Shown here in pieces: positions 17,343 through 26,029 of a stretch of DNA of 64,000 nucleotides; within the stretch, counting starts at the first letter, position 1, and each line of letters starts with the position of its first letter. Made by a program: the position numbers and the translations under genes. The stretch is from positions 1,061,501-1,125,500 of the forward strand of contig NC_021175.1 of NCBI RefSeq assembly GCF_000385925.1, in the 5' to 3' direction. The DNA is from Streptococcus cristatus AS 1.3089. GTDB lineage: Bacteria > Bacillota > Bacilli > Lactobacillales > Streptococcaceae. Below the pieces are notes generated by a model. That model made no database searches. It was not told the origin of the DNA and saw nothing but the letters and a program-made list of their open reading frames with translations.

Positions 17343-18911
17343 ATGTCGACCAGTCTGCAAAATCTGCCCTTTGAACTTTGGCGTTCAATCACAGAACGAA
17401 AAGGAATACAAGCCACTTTCGCTCCTGTTTTTACACGATATATCGGGGTTGAAAATCAAAGTAAATATGATAGTGTATTAAAAACTATTTTGGTAAAAGC
17501 TCAAGAGGATTCAACTCACACTATTTACTTTGACGGCCAAATCCCAATGGATGCAGATTTTGATTTCATTAACAGCATAAAAAACGAGCTTGCTTCAATG
17601 GAAGTTAGTCAAATAGCCAGTCAGGATATTACACTCTTTGAAGATGCAGAGCTCAATCACCAATTTCTGATTTCTCTTGAATATATAACAAACCTTGCTA
17701 TCCGTCAAGAAAATTTCCTGAATAACAGCGTGAGAAATAATTTTATATGCAAAATGCTACTCTATGCATACTTACATATTTTTAGCTTATCCTATCAAGA
17801 TAGAGATTACCTTACAAACAAGTGCATCTACTATGGTAGTATTTCAAGACACGATATATATTTCTTGCTGTTACTAAATCGCTTTGGATTTGATGTCATT
17901 TATATCAATCCACTAAAAGATGATGAAAATTTTGCTCAAGTTGACTCTGATCAAATCAGTACTGTCCATAAAAACACTCAAATCCTGCCTATCCAAAGTT
18001 GGACAGAAAGAGCTAAAAATGGACAGATTATAGAGGAAAATCGTTCAATTACACTGGATATAGAAACACAAATTGAAGAACAGTTATTTACAAATTCTGG
18101 CATTTATAGGCCTTGGCAGTTCCGAAATGGAACGACAAGCCCCATTTTTTTCAATTCAACTTTAATTGATGTAGAACAAAATTGGAACGCACCTGCAAAA
18201 GTTCGGAATGGATTTAGGACCGTTGAGAAAACAGTCTATGTCCCACATTTCTTTTTTGAAATAGAGGGAGAATATAATCCAATTGACAAGTATGCCCGCT
18301 TGGTCAATATCTGCTCTTCGTCTGACAATACGCTCGTTTTAACATCCAATGGTGATGAACTGATTACTCACGAAATTAATGATTCCGATAAGTATCAGCT
18401 TATGTTTTGTCAACTCAGTAATGGAAGTTTTGATATTGAGGAGATTATGAAGCTCCCATTCTATCGCTATGCTCCTTATAACGATGAAACAGAAAAATTC
18501 CTTCTCAATAAGATTAACGAAACCATTGCTGATACTCGACTATTCAAACAACCATTGACAGTATCCAAAGAAGAAATATTAAACTTTGCATTGTTGATTC
18601 TACAGTTGGATAAAAGAGTAATTCGACTCATAGATAGCTTTGATTTTACTGGCTTTATACCCAAGATTGTATTTTTCTTGGAAGGCGAAACTCAGTTATC
18701 AAAAAATACTTGCTATGTCCTTGCCTATCTTGGAAAAATTGGTTTTGACATCATCATTTTTTCACCTGCCGGCTTATCTGATCTGAACTCTTATATTAAT
18801 GCAGAGTACTTTAACACTATCAGATTAGATGTTATAAACTATGAGCAAAGTTTTCAAGCTATTCAACGAAAGCAGAAAAAACAAAATTTCTTCAGTAAAC
18901 TTTTTAATTAA
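17343..18911 (+). CDS. yceG: YceG-like component of the Ter biosynthetic module
   Basis: The 522-residue cytoplasmic protein is of the size of Bacillus YceG and lies directly before a TelA/YceH gene, as in the yceCDEFGH operon. Motifs seen are the N-terminal LPFELWRSITERKGIQ, a KTVYVPHFFFEIEGEYN block near residues 297-313 and a C-terminal GFDIIIFSPAGLSDLNSY. The protein is related by family to parts of the predicted metabolite pathway, but no reaction is known. The tail is basic (RKQKKQNFFSKLFN). The ATG follows a structured leader; its ribosome site (AAAGCAGG) is weak. Confidence 0.75.
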   Translation: MSTSLQNLPFELWRSITERKGIQATFAPVFTRYIGVENQSKYDSVLKTILVKAQEDSTHTIYFDGQIPMDADFDFINSIKNELASMEVSQIASQDITLFEDAELNHQFLISLEYITNLAIRQENFLNNSVRNNFICKMLLYAYLHIFSLSYQDRDYLTNKCIYYGSISRHDIYFLLLLNRFGFDVIYINPLKDDENFAQVDSDQISTVHKNTQILPIQSWTERAKNGQIIEENRSITLDIETQIEEQLFTNSGIYRPWQFRNGTTSPIFFNSTLIDVEQNWNAPAKVRNGFRTVEKTVYVPHFFFEIEGEYNPIDKYARLVNICSSSDNTLVLTSNGDELITHEINDSDKYQLMFCQLSNGSFDIEEIMKLPFYRYAPYNDETEKFLLNKINETIADTRLFKQPLTVSKEEILNFALLILQLDKRVIRLIDSFDFTGFIPKIVFFLEGETQLSKNTCYVLAYLGKIGFDIIIFSPAGLSDLNSYINAEYFNTIRLDVINYEQSFQAIQRKQKKQNFFSKLFN

Positions 18912-18926
18912 AGAAAGGAAAACAAT

Positions 18927-20057
18927 ATGCCTATCAACACAGGAAGTTTTGATTCGACTCCCCAAGAGATTGAATCAACTGAACTTGAACTTGCTAAACC
19001 AGAAGTCCTAGCTGACAATTTAGCCTATAAGCAGAAGCTGAGATCACTGCCTGAGGTTCAGAACCTCACCAATGAGATTGATATTACTAATGTCAACTCA
19101 ATTATGGCTTTCGGTCAAAAACCGAGTGAAGGGATTTCTCAAATATCTGATGCTCTACTATCTTCTATGCGGAGAGTAGATGCAGAGGAAGCTTCTCGAA
19201 TGCTCGTCCAACTCACTAAAATCATGGATAAATTCGATATTAAAGAAATTGAAAATCCAGAAAAAGCATCTGCTCTGCAAAAATTATTTGGTAAAATAAG
19301 GAATAATATTGATAAACTTTTTGCTAAATATGAAGATATGGGTAAAGAAGTTGATCAGATTTATACCATATTGAAGCAATATGAAGTTCAGATTCACCAA
19401 ACCCAAGAAAATTTAGAAAAACAATATAAAACGAATGTGGCCTACTATGAAGAATTAGAAAAATATATTGTTGCTGGTGAGATCGCTCAAGAAGAAATTG
19501 AAGCGTACAGTAAGCAGGTCTTAGCTCGCACGGATATGACAGAACAAGAAAAACAAACTCAACAGCAAAAACTGAGCATGATTAAAGACATGCTCGCTCA
19601 ACGAACTTATGACTTGCAAATTGCTGAAAACGTGGCCATGCAAACCTGTCCTATGATTCAGACCATGCAAATGTCTAACTTTAATCTGATGCGGAAAATC
19701 AATTCTTCCTTTATTATCACATTGCCAATCTTCAAGCAATGTTTGGTTCAAGCTATTCAATTAAAAAGACAGGAAATTCAAGCTAAGTCTATCAAACAAT
19801 TGGATGAAAAAACCAATGAACTTCTAATTCGTAATGCACAAAATACTGCTAATCAATCTGTTAATATTGCTCGTATGGCTGGTGGAAGCTCTATTCAAAT
19901 GGAGACTCTTCGTACAACTTATGAGACAATCAAAAAAGGAATTGAAGAAACCAAGCAGATCAATAATCAAATTGCTGAAAAACGAAAAAGTGATTCTATT
20001 GAGTTAGAACATATAAAATCTGACATGGCTGAAAAAGGTTTTATAAGCGGTCATTGA
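18927..20057 (+). CDS. telA: TelA/YceH family toxic-anion resistance protein
   Basis: The 376-residue protein is mostly helical with long coiled-coil segments (residues about 130-260 and 280-365) and no membrane span. It has the TelA family blocks PEVQNLTNEIDITNVNSIMA at the start and a FNLMRKINSSFIITLPIFKQ segment. TelA members travel with TerD genes and are linked to tellurite and envelope stress tolerance; the mechanism is not established. It follows yceG by 15 bases with a strong AAAGAAAGGAAAAC ribosome site. Confidence 0.88.
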   Translation: MPINTGSFDSTPQEIESTELELAKPEVLADNLAYKQKLRSLPEVQNLTNEIDITNVNSIMAFGQKPSEGISQISDALLSSMRRVDAEEASRMLVQLTKIMDKFDIKEIENPEKASALQKLFGKIRNNIDKLFAKYEDMGKEVDQIYTILKQYEVQIHQTQENLEKQYKTNVAYYEELEKYIVAGEIAQEEIEAYSKQVLARTDMTEQEKQTQQQKLSMIKDMLAQRTYDLQIAENVAMQTCPMIQTMQMSNFNLMRKINSSFIITLPIFKQCLVQAIQLKRQEIQAKSIKQLDEKTNELLIRNAQNTANQSVNIARMAGGSSIQMETLRTTYETIKKGIEETKQINNQIAEKRKSDSIELEHIKSDMAEKGFISGH

Positions 20058-20079
20058 TATCACTTAAGATATGGTAGCA

Positions 20080-20117
20080 AAAACTCTTACTTGGCTTCCC
20101 TTAAGCTAAAGAGTTTT
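20080..20117 (+). terminator. Hairpin between telA and the TerD genes
   Basis: AAAACTCTT (20080-20088) and AAGAGTTTT (20109-20117) form a 9-bp stem with a 20-base loop. The TTTT of the stem end could serve as a weak terminator or attenuator that reduces read-through into the TerD genes. Confidence 0.45.
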
Positions 20118-20149
20118 AAAAATATTATGATTCAGAAAGGAATATCTAT

Positions 20150-20749
20150 ATGGATTTCACTCATTTAAACTCTGGCAGCTCTGCTGCTCCTCTTAACCTC
20201 TCTAAAGGGAGCGTTTTAGATTTAACAAAGCAGGCTCCTGCATTAAAAAATTGTATTCTAGGTGGCGGATGGGATATGGCTGTTGCTGGACCCACTGCTG
20301 ACCTTGACTTAGCTGCCTTCTTAGTTGAAGAAAACGGCCGCGTTGCACAAGTACCAAATGATGTTATTTTCTTCAATAATATGTCTGCAGCTGGAATTCG
20401 TCTTGAAGGTGATAACCGTACTGGAGAAGGCGAAGGCGACGATGAACGAATCCAAATTAATCTTGATGCAATTGAACCTCGAATTAAGAAAATTGTCTTC
20501 TTCATTACTATTTTTGATGCAGTCACTAAACGTCAGACTTTTGGCATGATTAAAAATGCTTTCGTCCGCCTCCTAGATGCCGATAATAACGAACAGGAAA
20601 TCTGCCGCTATGAATTGAGTGACAGTTATTCTGCTGATACTTCTGTAACAGCTTGTTCCCTTAGTCGGACAGCTAATGGCTGGGCCTTTGAAGCAATCGG
20701 TGAGGGAGCTATCGCTGACCTCAACCAACTCTTGTCTCGCTATATGTAA
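20150..20749 (+). CDS. terD: TerD-family stress protein 1
   Basis: The 199-residue TerD domain carries the Ca2+-site motifs TADLDLAAFLVEENG and GDNRTGEGEGDDERI, then IFDAVTKRQTFGMIKNAFVR and a terminal GWAFEAIGEG. TerD proteins bind Ca2+ through these acidic loops and act in responses to tellurite, oxidants and envelope damage. A short N-terminal extension (SGSSAAPLNLSKGS) precedes the domain. First of three paralogues in a row; AGAAAGGAATATC precedes the ATG. Confidence 0.93.
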   Translation: MDFTHLNSGSSAAPLNLSKGSVLDLTKQAPALKNCILGGGWDMAVAGPTADLDLAAFLVEENGRVAQVPNDVIFFNNMSAAGIRLEGDNRTGEGEGDDERIQINLDAIEPRIKKIVFFITIFDAVTKRQTFGMIKNAFVRLLDADNNEQEICRYELSDSYSADTSVTACSLSRTANGWAFEAIGEGAIADLNQLLSRYM

Positions 20750-20774
20750 TTAAGAAAATAGAAAGGAAAATATT

Positions 20775-21470
20775 ATGGGACTTTTTGGTAAATTATTCGG
20801 TGGAGATGAGCAACAAACTCAAGCTCCTGCTGCTAACACACCTATTCAAACTGCCAGTACGGAAGGGCGCGAAGTTACACTTGATTTAAATAAAGGAGGC
20901 ATGCTTAACCTTGCAAAAAATGACTTCCTTAATCTTTCTAAAACGGATTTCTCTTTAGAAAATATCCGAGTATCAGCAGGATGGGATGTTAAGACAAGTT
21001 TCTTTGGCTCCGACTTCGACCTTGATCTTTGCGCCTTCCTTCTTGATGCTTCTGGTCATTTGACCCGTTCAGTTAATGGTCTTGTCTATTTCGGTAAAAA
21101 GAAATCTCAAGGTATTCAGTTAGATCATGATAACCTTACTGGTGCTGGTGACGGTGATGATGAAAACATGTTTGTGAATTTCAATAATATTCATCCAGAT
21201 GTGGCTCAAATCGTTGTAGCAGTTGTTATCTATTCCGGTAAAAATCGCAAACAATATTTTGGCCAAGTAAAGAATGCCTACGTTCGTTTAGTTGATCAGG
21301 CACAACGTCCTGAAAAAGAAATCGCTCGCTTCAATTTATCAGAAGATGGTGGTAAAGCGACGGCCGTTAAATTTGCTGAACTTACACGCACTGTCAATGG
21401 TTGGACTTTCAAAGCAGTTGGAGAATACCTAAACGCTTCAATCCAAGACATTGAAAAATCTTACCGTTAA
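20775..21470 (+). CDS. TerD-family stress protein 2, with amphipathic N-terminal extension
   Basis: The 231-residue protein has a TerD domain from about residue 33 on (DFDLDLCAFLLDASG, GDGDDENMFVNF, YFGQVKNAYVRLVD). It is the most divergent of the three: the loop reads DNLTGAGDGDDE and FGKKKSQGIQLDHDN replaces the usual NN region. The first 32 residues (MGLFGKLFGGDEQQTQ then a Pro/Ala/Thr linker) look like an amphipathic membrane-contact helix on a flexible tether. It follows TerD1 by 25 bases. Confidence 0.9.
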   Translation: MGLFGKLFGGDEQQTQAPAANTPIQTASTEGREVTLDLNKGGMLNLAKNDFLNLSKTDFSLENIRVSAGWDVKTSFFGSDFDLDLCAFLLDASGHLTRSVNGLVYFGKKKSQGIQLDHDNLTGAGDGDDENMFVNFNNIHPDVAQIVVAVVIYSGKNRKQYFGQVKNAYVRLVDQAQRPEKEIARFNLSEDGGKATAVKFAELTRTVNGWTFKAVGEYLNASIQDIEKSYR

Positions 21471-21487
21471 TCAGAAAGGAATCTCTC

Positions 21488-22126
21488 ATGGCTATTAATT
21501 TCACCTCACTTGGCGGACCTGCCAACCCTACTCCAACACCCACTGAAGTTGCTCCTACAACGGGAGGTGTATCTCTTGATTTAGAAAAAAATACTATCCT
21601 GGACTTAGCTAAAGCTGCTCCAGGCCTTACAAAAGTTGACTTATGCGCTGGTTGGGATATCTCTGCCGGCGGTGCCGATTTTGACCTTGATATTTCTGCT
21701 TTCCTATTAAATGAAGCAGGTAAAATTACTTCTGCTAGTGATGTCATTTTTTATAATAACAAAACTGCTCCTGGGATTTACTTAAATGGTGATAACCGTA
21801 CGGGTGCAGGAGATGGTGATGATGAAGTTATCAGTTTGGATTTAGCTACTCTCTCACCAAGTATCCATAAAATCATTTGTGCTATTACCATCGATCAGGC
21901 TATCGCCCGCCGCCAAACTTTCGGCATGGTTAATAATTCCTATGTTCGCTTAGTTAATGTCGAGAACAATTCTGAACTTTGTAAATTCCAGCTGAAAGAT
22001 GATTATTCGACCGATACAGCTGTTGTCTTTGCAGAACTCGTAAGAGATGGTTCAACTTGGGCTTTCCACACCATCGGTGAAGGAAAACAGGCTGATTTAA
22101 ATGGTATAGCTGCACTCTTTAGCTAA
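21488..22126 (+). CDS. TerD-family stress protein 3
   Basis: The 212-residue protein has a TerD domain with ADFDLDISAFLLNEAG, GDNRTGAGDGDDEVI and IDQAIARRQTFGMVNNSYVR. It is closer to TerD1 than to TerD2. A Pro/Thr linker (PANPTPTPTEVAPTTGG) precedes the domain. It starts 17 bases after TerD2 with AGAAAGGAATCTC, so the three are one transcript. A hairpin follows before the ATPase gene. Confidence 0.93.
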   Translation: MAINFTSLGGPANPTPTPTEVAPTTGGVSLDLEKNTILDLAKAAPGLTKVDLCAGWDISAGGADFDLDISAFLLNEAGKITSASDVIFYNNKTAPGIYLNGDNRTGAGDGDDEVISLDLATLSPSIHKIICAITIDQAIARRQTFGMVNNSYVRLVNVENNSELCKFQLKDDYSTDTAVVFAELVRDGSTWAFHTIGEGKQADLNGIAALFS

Positions 22127-22164
22127 AGACAAACAGTAGCCATATCAAGTTTTATTGACATGCG

Positions 22165-22206
22165 AAAAAGAGACTGAACACTATTGTCTCAGCCTCTTTA
22201 TTTTTA
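22165..22206 (+). terminator. Hairpin terminator after the TerD genes
   Basis: AAAGAGACTGA pairs imperfectly with TGTCTCAGCCTCTTT, followed by ATTTTT. It would partly separate the TerD genes from the ATPase. Confidence 0.55.
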
Positions 22207-22225
22207 GAAAGGACAAATAAACCAA

Positions 22226-24865
22226 ATGAATAACTTTAAAGGGCTAAGCTCAGCTGAGGTTGCAGCAAGTAAATCAGCTCATGGTGACAATAAACTTTCC
22301 AGTAAAGAAGCCAATTCACTTCTCTCCATTTTTATTGAATCATTTAAAGACCAGTGGATTTTGATTCTACTTGCAGCCTTAGGTCTCAAAATTATTTTCA
22401 ATTTTATCGGTATGATTTTTCCAGGTATTGGCGAGGCAAATTGGTACGAAGCAATTTCCTTAATTTTCGCCATTCTCCTGTCAACAGGATTTTCTGCCAT
22501 CTCACAATATCAAAATGAGCAAAAGTTCAATACATTACAAGAAGAAGCTAGCAAAACTAATGCTAAAGTCTATCGTGATGGTAAACTTAAAGAAATTTTA
22601 GTAGATGATATTGTCAAAGGGGACCAAATTCTACTTCAAACTGGTGATAAAATTCCTGTTGATGGTATTATTCTTTCTGGGGAATTAAAGGTAAATCAAG
22701 CTGTCTTGAATGGAGAAAGTGAAGATGCTACAAAAATCGCTTTAGGTGATCATGTAGAACCAGATAGTCAGGACCTCTTTACAGAATTAAAAATTTTCCG
22801 TGGAACTGTCGTAACATCTGGTGAAGCTGTTATGGAAGCAACTGATATTGGTGACCATACTGTTCTTGGAAGCATCAATACCTCTCTCCAAGAGGATGGA
22901 AAAGATTCTCCATCAAAAGAGAAATTGAATAAACTAGCAGAAAATATTGGTGTTCTTGGATACAGTGCTGGTGCTGCTTACTCTGTCATCAATCTTATTC
23001 TTGGTTTACTCGCTTTAAATACCGCAAATAATTTGAACCTTTCATCTATTTTCTTATTAGTCATTGAAACAATCCTCTTTGCAGTGACTATCATTATCAT
23101 GGCTGTTCCAGAAGGGTTGCCAATGATGCTGGCTCTTGTATCTTCTATGAATTCAGGCCGCTTGTTAGCTCAGAATATTCTAGTTCGTCATCCTGATACT
23201 ATTGAAACAGCTGGTTATATGAATATCCTTTTTAGCGATAAAACTGGAACAATTACAGAAGGGAAACTATCTGTTGTTGATTTCTTCCTTGGCGATGGAA
23301 CTCTTTATGAGACAACTGATGAGAGTTCTGCTGCTGATTTCTCTAGTATGTCTGAAAAGTTACTCAAGCAAGTTATTCATGGTATTGGTTTGAATAATGA
23401 CGCTAATGTTGCAGACGGTATAGCTGTCGGAAGTAACGCAACTGACCGTGCTCTTTTAGATTTTCTAATCAACCGTAATCTCTTAGATTTCGATACAAAC
23501 ACTATTGCTGAAAAAGAACAGTTTAATTCTGCTAAAAAATATGCTAGTGTTACAACTAAGTCAGGCGAAATTTACATCAAAGGAGCACCAGAATTTATTT
23601 TAGACGATTGTCATTTCTATCTTGATAAAGACGGAAATAAGACTGCTTTTACTGCAGCTGATAAAGATAAATTCTCTGCACTCTCTTTGGAACAGGCTAA
23701 TCGTTCTATGCGTCTTCTTGCTATTCTTAAAAAAGAAGGCTCAGATAAAATCTTGATTGCTATTGTATGTATTCGAGACAATGTAAGAGATTCTATTAAA
23801 CAAACTGTTGAAACAATGAACAAAGCTGGAGTTCAAGTAGTTATGGTTACAGGAGACCGTAAAGAAACAGCTATTGCCATTGCTAAAGAAGCTGGAATTG
23901 TTACCAGTGATACAGATTTAATCCTAACTCATGATGAGCTAGAAAACCTCTCTGACGAAGAATTAAAAGCGCAACTCCCTAATATGAAAGTAGTAAGCCG
24001 CGCCTTACCTATGGATAAGAAGCGCTTAATTGAAGCAGCACAAGACCTTGATATGGTTTGTGGTATGACTGGTGATGGAGTAAACGACTCACCTGCTCTT
24101 AAAGCTGCTGATGTTGGTTTCTCTATGGGAGACGGAACTGAGGTTGCCCGTGAAGCCTCTGATATTGTTATTTTAAACAATAGTTTGACGTCTATCGAAA
24201 AAGCTGTGCTTTACGGCCGGACAATGAGCAAATCAGTTAGCAAATTCATTATTTTCCAGCTGACAGTTAATGTAACTACTATTGCTATGTCTCTTCTCTC
24301 TCCTCTTTTTGGTCTGAAAGAGCCATTTACAATCATTCAAATCCTTTGGATTAACCTTATCATGGATACACTAGCTGCTTTAGCATTTGGTGAAGAACCT
24401 ACCCTAGATCGTTATATGAATGAAAAACCAGTGGCTAAAAAAGCTAATATCCTAACAAAGTATATGAAGTCTGCTATTGGAGTTGCTAGCATTTTCATTA
24501 CTATTGTTTGTCTTGCTATTCTTAAAAATGTAGCTGGTATTCAAGATTTTATTACTAATGGAAGCGGAAACTTTGAAATGGTAACTACCTTCACTTTTAC
24601 TGTATTTATCTATGCGATTATCTTCAATTCCCTCAATACTCGCAGTACCGGACTTAATGTTTTTGAACATATTTCGGAAAACAAAAAGTTCTCTATTGTT
24701 ATGATTTCTATTGCTATCGCCCAATCTTTAATCATTCAGTTTGGTGGGCAGGTCTTCAACACAGTTCCTATGGATATTGAACACTATATTGTAGCTCTTG
24801 CTATTGCTGTTCTGATTATTCCTATAGACTTTATTCGAAAAGCTCTTACAAAAAATAAATGTTAG
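22226..24865 (+). CDS. Ca2+-transporting P-type ATPase (PMCA/SERCA type)
   Basis: The 879-residue P2-type ATPase carries the phosphorylation motif FSDKTGTITEG (Asp near residue 340) and the A-domain LNGESED, a variant of TGES. The hinge is MTGDGVNDSPALKAADVG. Membrane helices include the M4 AVPEGLPMMLAL and M6 NLIMDTLAALAFGEEPT. The M4 PEGLP and M6 N-x-x-x-D residues are those of Ca2+ pumps. It would export Ca2+, which fits the Ca2+-binding TerD proteins beside it. About ten membrane helices are predicted. AGAAAGG lies 13 bases before the ATG. Confidence 0.9.
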   Translation: MNNFKGLSSAEVAASKSAHGDNKLSSKEANSLLSIFIESFKDQWILILLAALGLKIIFNFIGMIFPGIGEANWYEAISLIFAILLSTGFSAISQYQNEQKFNTLQEEASKTNAKVYRDGKLKEILVDDIVKGDQILLQTGDKIPVDGIILSGELKVNQAVLNGESEDATKIALGDHVEPDSQDLFTELKIFRGTVVTSGEAVMEATDIGDHTVLGSINTSLQEDGKDSPSKEKLNKLAENIGVLGYSAGAAYSVINLILGLLALNTANNLNLSSIFLLVIETILFAVTIIIMAVPEGLPMMLALVSSMNSGRLLAQNILVRHPDTIETAGYMNILFSDKTGTITEGKLSVVDFFLGDGTLYETTDESSAADFSSMSEKLLKQVIHGIGLNNDANVADGIAVGSNATDRALLDFLINRNLLDFDTNTIAEKEQFNSAKKYASVTTKSGEIYIKGAPEFILDDCHFYLDKDGNKTAFTAADKDKFSALSLEQANRSMRLLAILKKEGSDKILIAIVCIRDNVRDSIKQTVETMNKAGVQVVMVTGDRKETAIAIAKEAGIVTSDTDLILTHDELENLSDEELKAQLPNMKVVSRALPMDKKRLIEAAQDLDMVCGMTGDGVNDSPALKAADVGFSMGDGTEVAREASDIVILNNSLTSIEKAVLYGRTMSKSVSKFIIFQLTVNVTTIAMSLLSPLFGLKEPFTIIQILWINLIMDTLAALAFGEEPTLDRYMNEKPVAKKANILTKYMKSAIGVASIFITIVCLAILKNVAGIQDFITNGSGNFEMVTTFTFTVFIYAIIFNSLNTRSTGLNVFEHISENKKFSIVMISIAIAQSLIIQFGGQVFNTVPMDIEHYIVALAIAVLIIPIDFIRKALTKNKC

Positions 24866-24871
24866 TTATAG

Positions 24872-24901
24872 AAAGGCTGAAACACTAGTGTTTCAGCCTT
24901 T
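24872..24901 (+). terminator. Perfect 30-base palindrome after the ATPase gene
   Basis: AAAGGCTGAAACACT followed directly by its reverse complement AGTGTTTCAGCCTTT. It starts 7 bases after the ATPase stop and probably terminates transcription; the T run is only three bases. Confidence 0.6.
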
Positions 24902-25225
24902 ACTTATCGGCTCTTTTAGTGAAGTGACTATGAATACTTCATGAACAGGGAAAATTTATCCATGACAATAATCTACTAGATTCTTTATAAATGCTTCCAA
25001 GACTAGACTTATCGGCTCTTTTATAGTAAGATTGGTATAGTTTGATGAATTACACACTTTGATAACTAAAATTTATTCTCTTAAGTCATTTAAGTTTGAC
25101 CAAAAATTTAAGATAATCAATCTAACTTTAATAAGCTTTAAATATAACTGCTTGAAATTAAAAAAGAAATTTTTGTTTTCTATTAAAATTTTACACCTAT
25201 CAGTCCCAAAAAAGAGAGGAATATT
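24902..25225. repeat. AT-rich gap with a 16-base direct repeat
   Basis: CTTATCGGCTCTTTTA occurs at 24903-24918 and again at 25008-25023, 105 bases apart in the same direction. The rest is AT-rich without a gene. This gap splits the Ter cluster into an ATPase-containing part and the HAD/CitE part, so it must also hold the promoter of the latter; I could not fix its position. Confidence 0.55.
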
Positions 25226-26029
25226 ATGCTTTTTGCTACTGATTTAGATCGAACCATCATTTATTCTAATAAGTTTGTTGAAAATTATCAGACTGTGTCT
25301 TGTGTAGAACATCTAGCCGGACGTGAAATCTCCTATATGAGCCATAGAGCATTGGAATTATTGGCTCAAGTCAAAACTCGCTGCGATATCCATTTGGTTC
25401 CAATTACAACTCGCTCGCTAGCGCAGTTCTCACGCATTATCCCCCTACAAGACTGCCCTTATGCTGTTGTTGCTAATGGCGGAATCATTCTGCATAAAGG
25501 TCAACCTTTAAAAGTCTGGCAGGAACACATCGAAAGAACTCGACAAATACAAGCTTTAGATTATCCTAAAATCTTAGACATTTTAACTAAATATCAAAAA
25601 TACTTAACTAGAACTCCATCTTTGGTTGACAATTTATTCTTTTTTACTAAAGTTACCGAAGATCAGGATATCGTTCAAGAGTTTATCTTGCCAAGTCTTG
25701 AAAAAAATTTAAAAAATTTAGAATGGACTTTCACTCTTCAAGGGCTTAAACTTTACATCATCCCTAAAGAAATTTCTAAAGAAAACGCTCTTTCTTTTTT
25801 ACAAGACTATCTTAAAGAAGAATTTCTTATTACTTCGGGTGACGGAAAATTAGATGCTGGATTCTTATCTTTGGGCGATATAAAAATGATACCAAAGAAC
25901 AGTGAAGTTTACCAGCTTATCGATAATAAAGATGACTATATGATAGTTAATCAAGGAATAGAAGGCGCTGAGGATATTCTTTCAGTAGTCCTCGAACAAA
26001 AACTTAAAAGTGTTGAATGGAAGATTTGA
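25226..26029 (+). CDS. HAD-family phosphatase of the Ter biosynthetic module
   Basis: The 267-residue protein has HAD motif I at the very N-terminus (FATDLDRTIIYSN, a DxDxT), motif II in LVPITTRSLAQF and motif IV near GDGKLDAGFLSLGD. A cap of Cof type is inserted after motif II. It is likely to dephosphorylate the phosphoribosyl intermediate made by the PRTases of the cluster; that role is inferred from context. GAGAGGAATATT precedes the ATG and the next gene starts immediately at its stop codon. Confidence 0.85.
   Translation: MLFATDLDRTIIYSNKFVENYQTVSCVEHLAGREISYMSHRALELLAQVKTRCDIHLVPITTRSLAQFSRIIPLQDCPYAVVANGGIILHKGQPLKVWQEHIERTRQIQALDYPKILDILTKYQKYLTRTPSLVDNLFFFTKVTEDQDIVQEFILPSLEKNLKNLEWTFTLQGLKLYIIPKEISKENALSFLQDYLKEEFLITSGDGKLDAGFLSLGDIKMIPKNSEVYQLIDNKDDYMIVNQGIEGAEDILSVVLEQKLKSVEWKI

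Noticed and set aside
25059..25247. 62-codon open frame in the gap before the HAD gene
   Set aside because: Its composition is that of AT-rich noncoding DNA (Lys, Phe, Leu, Ile runs), it lacks a ribosome site and overlaps the start of the HAD gene.
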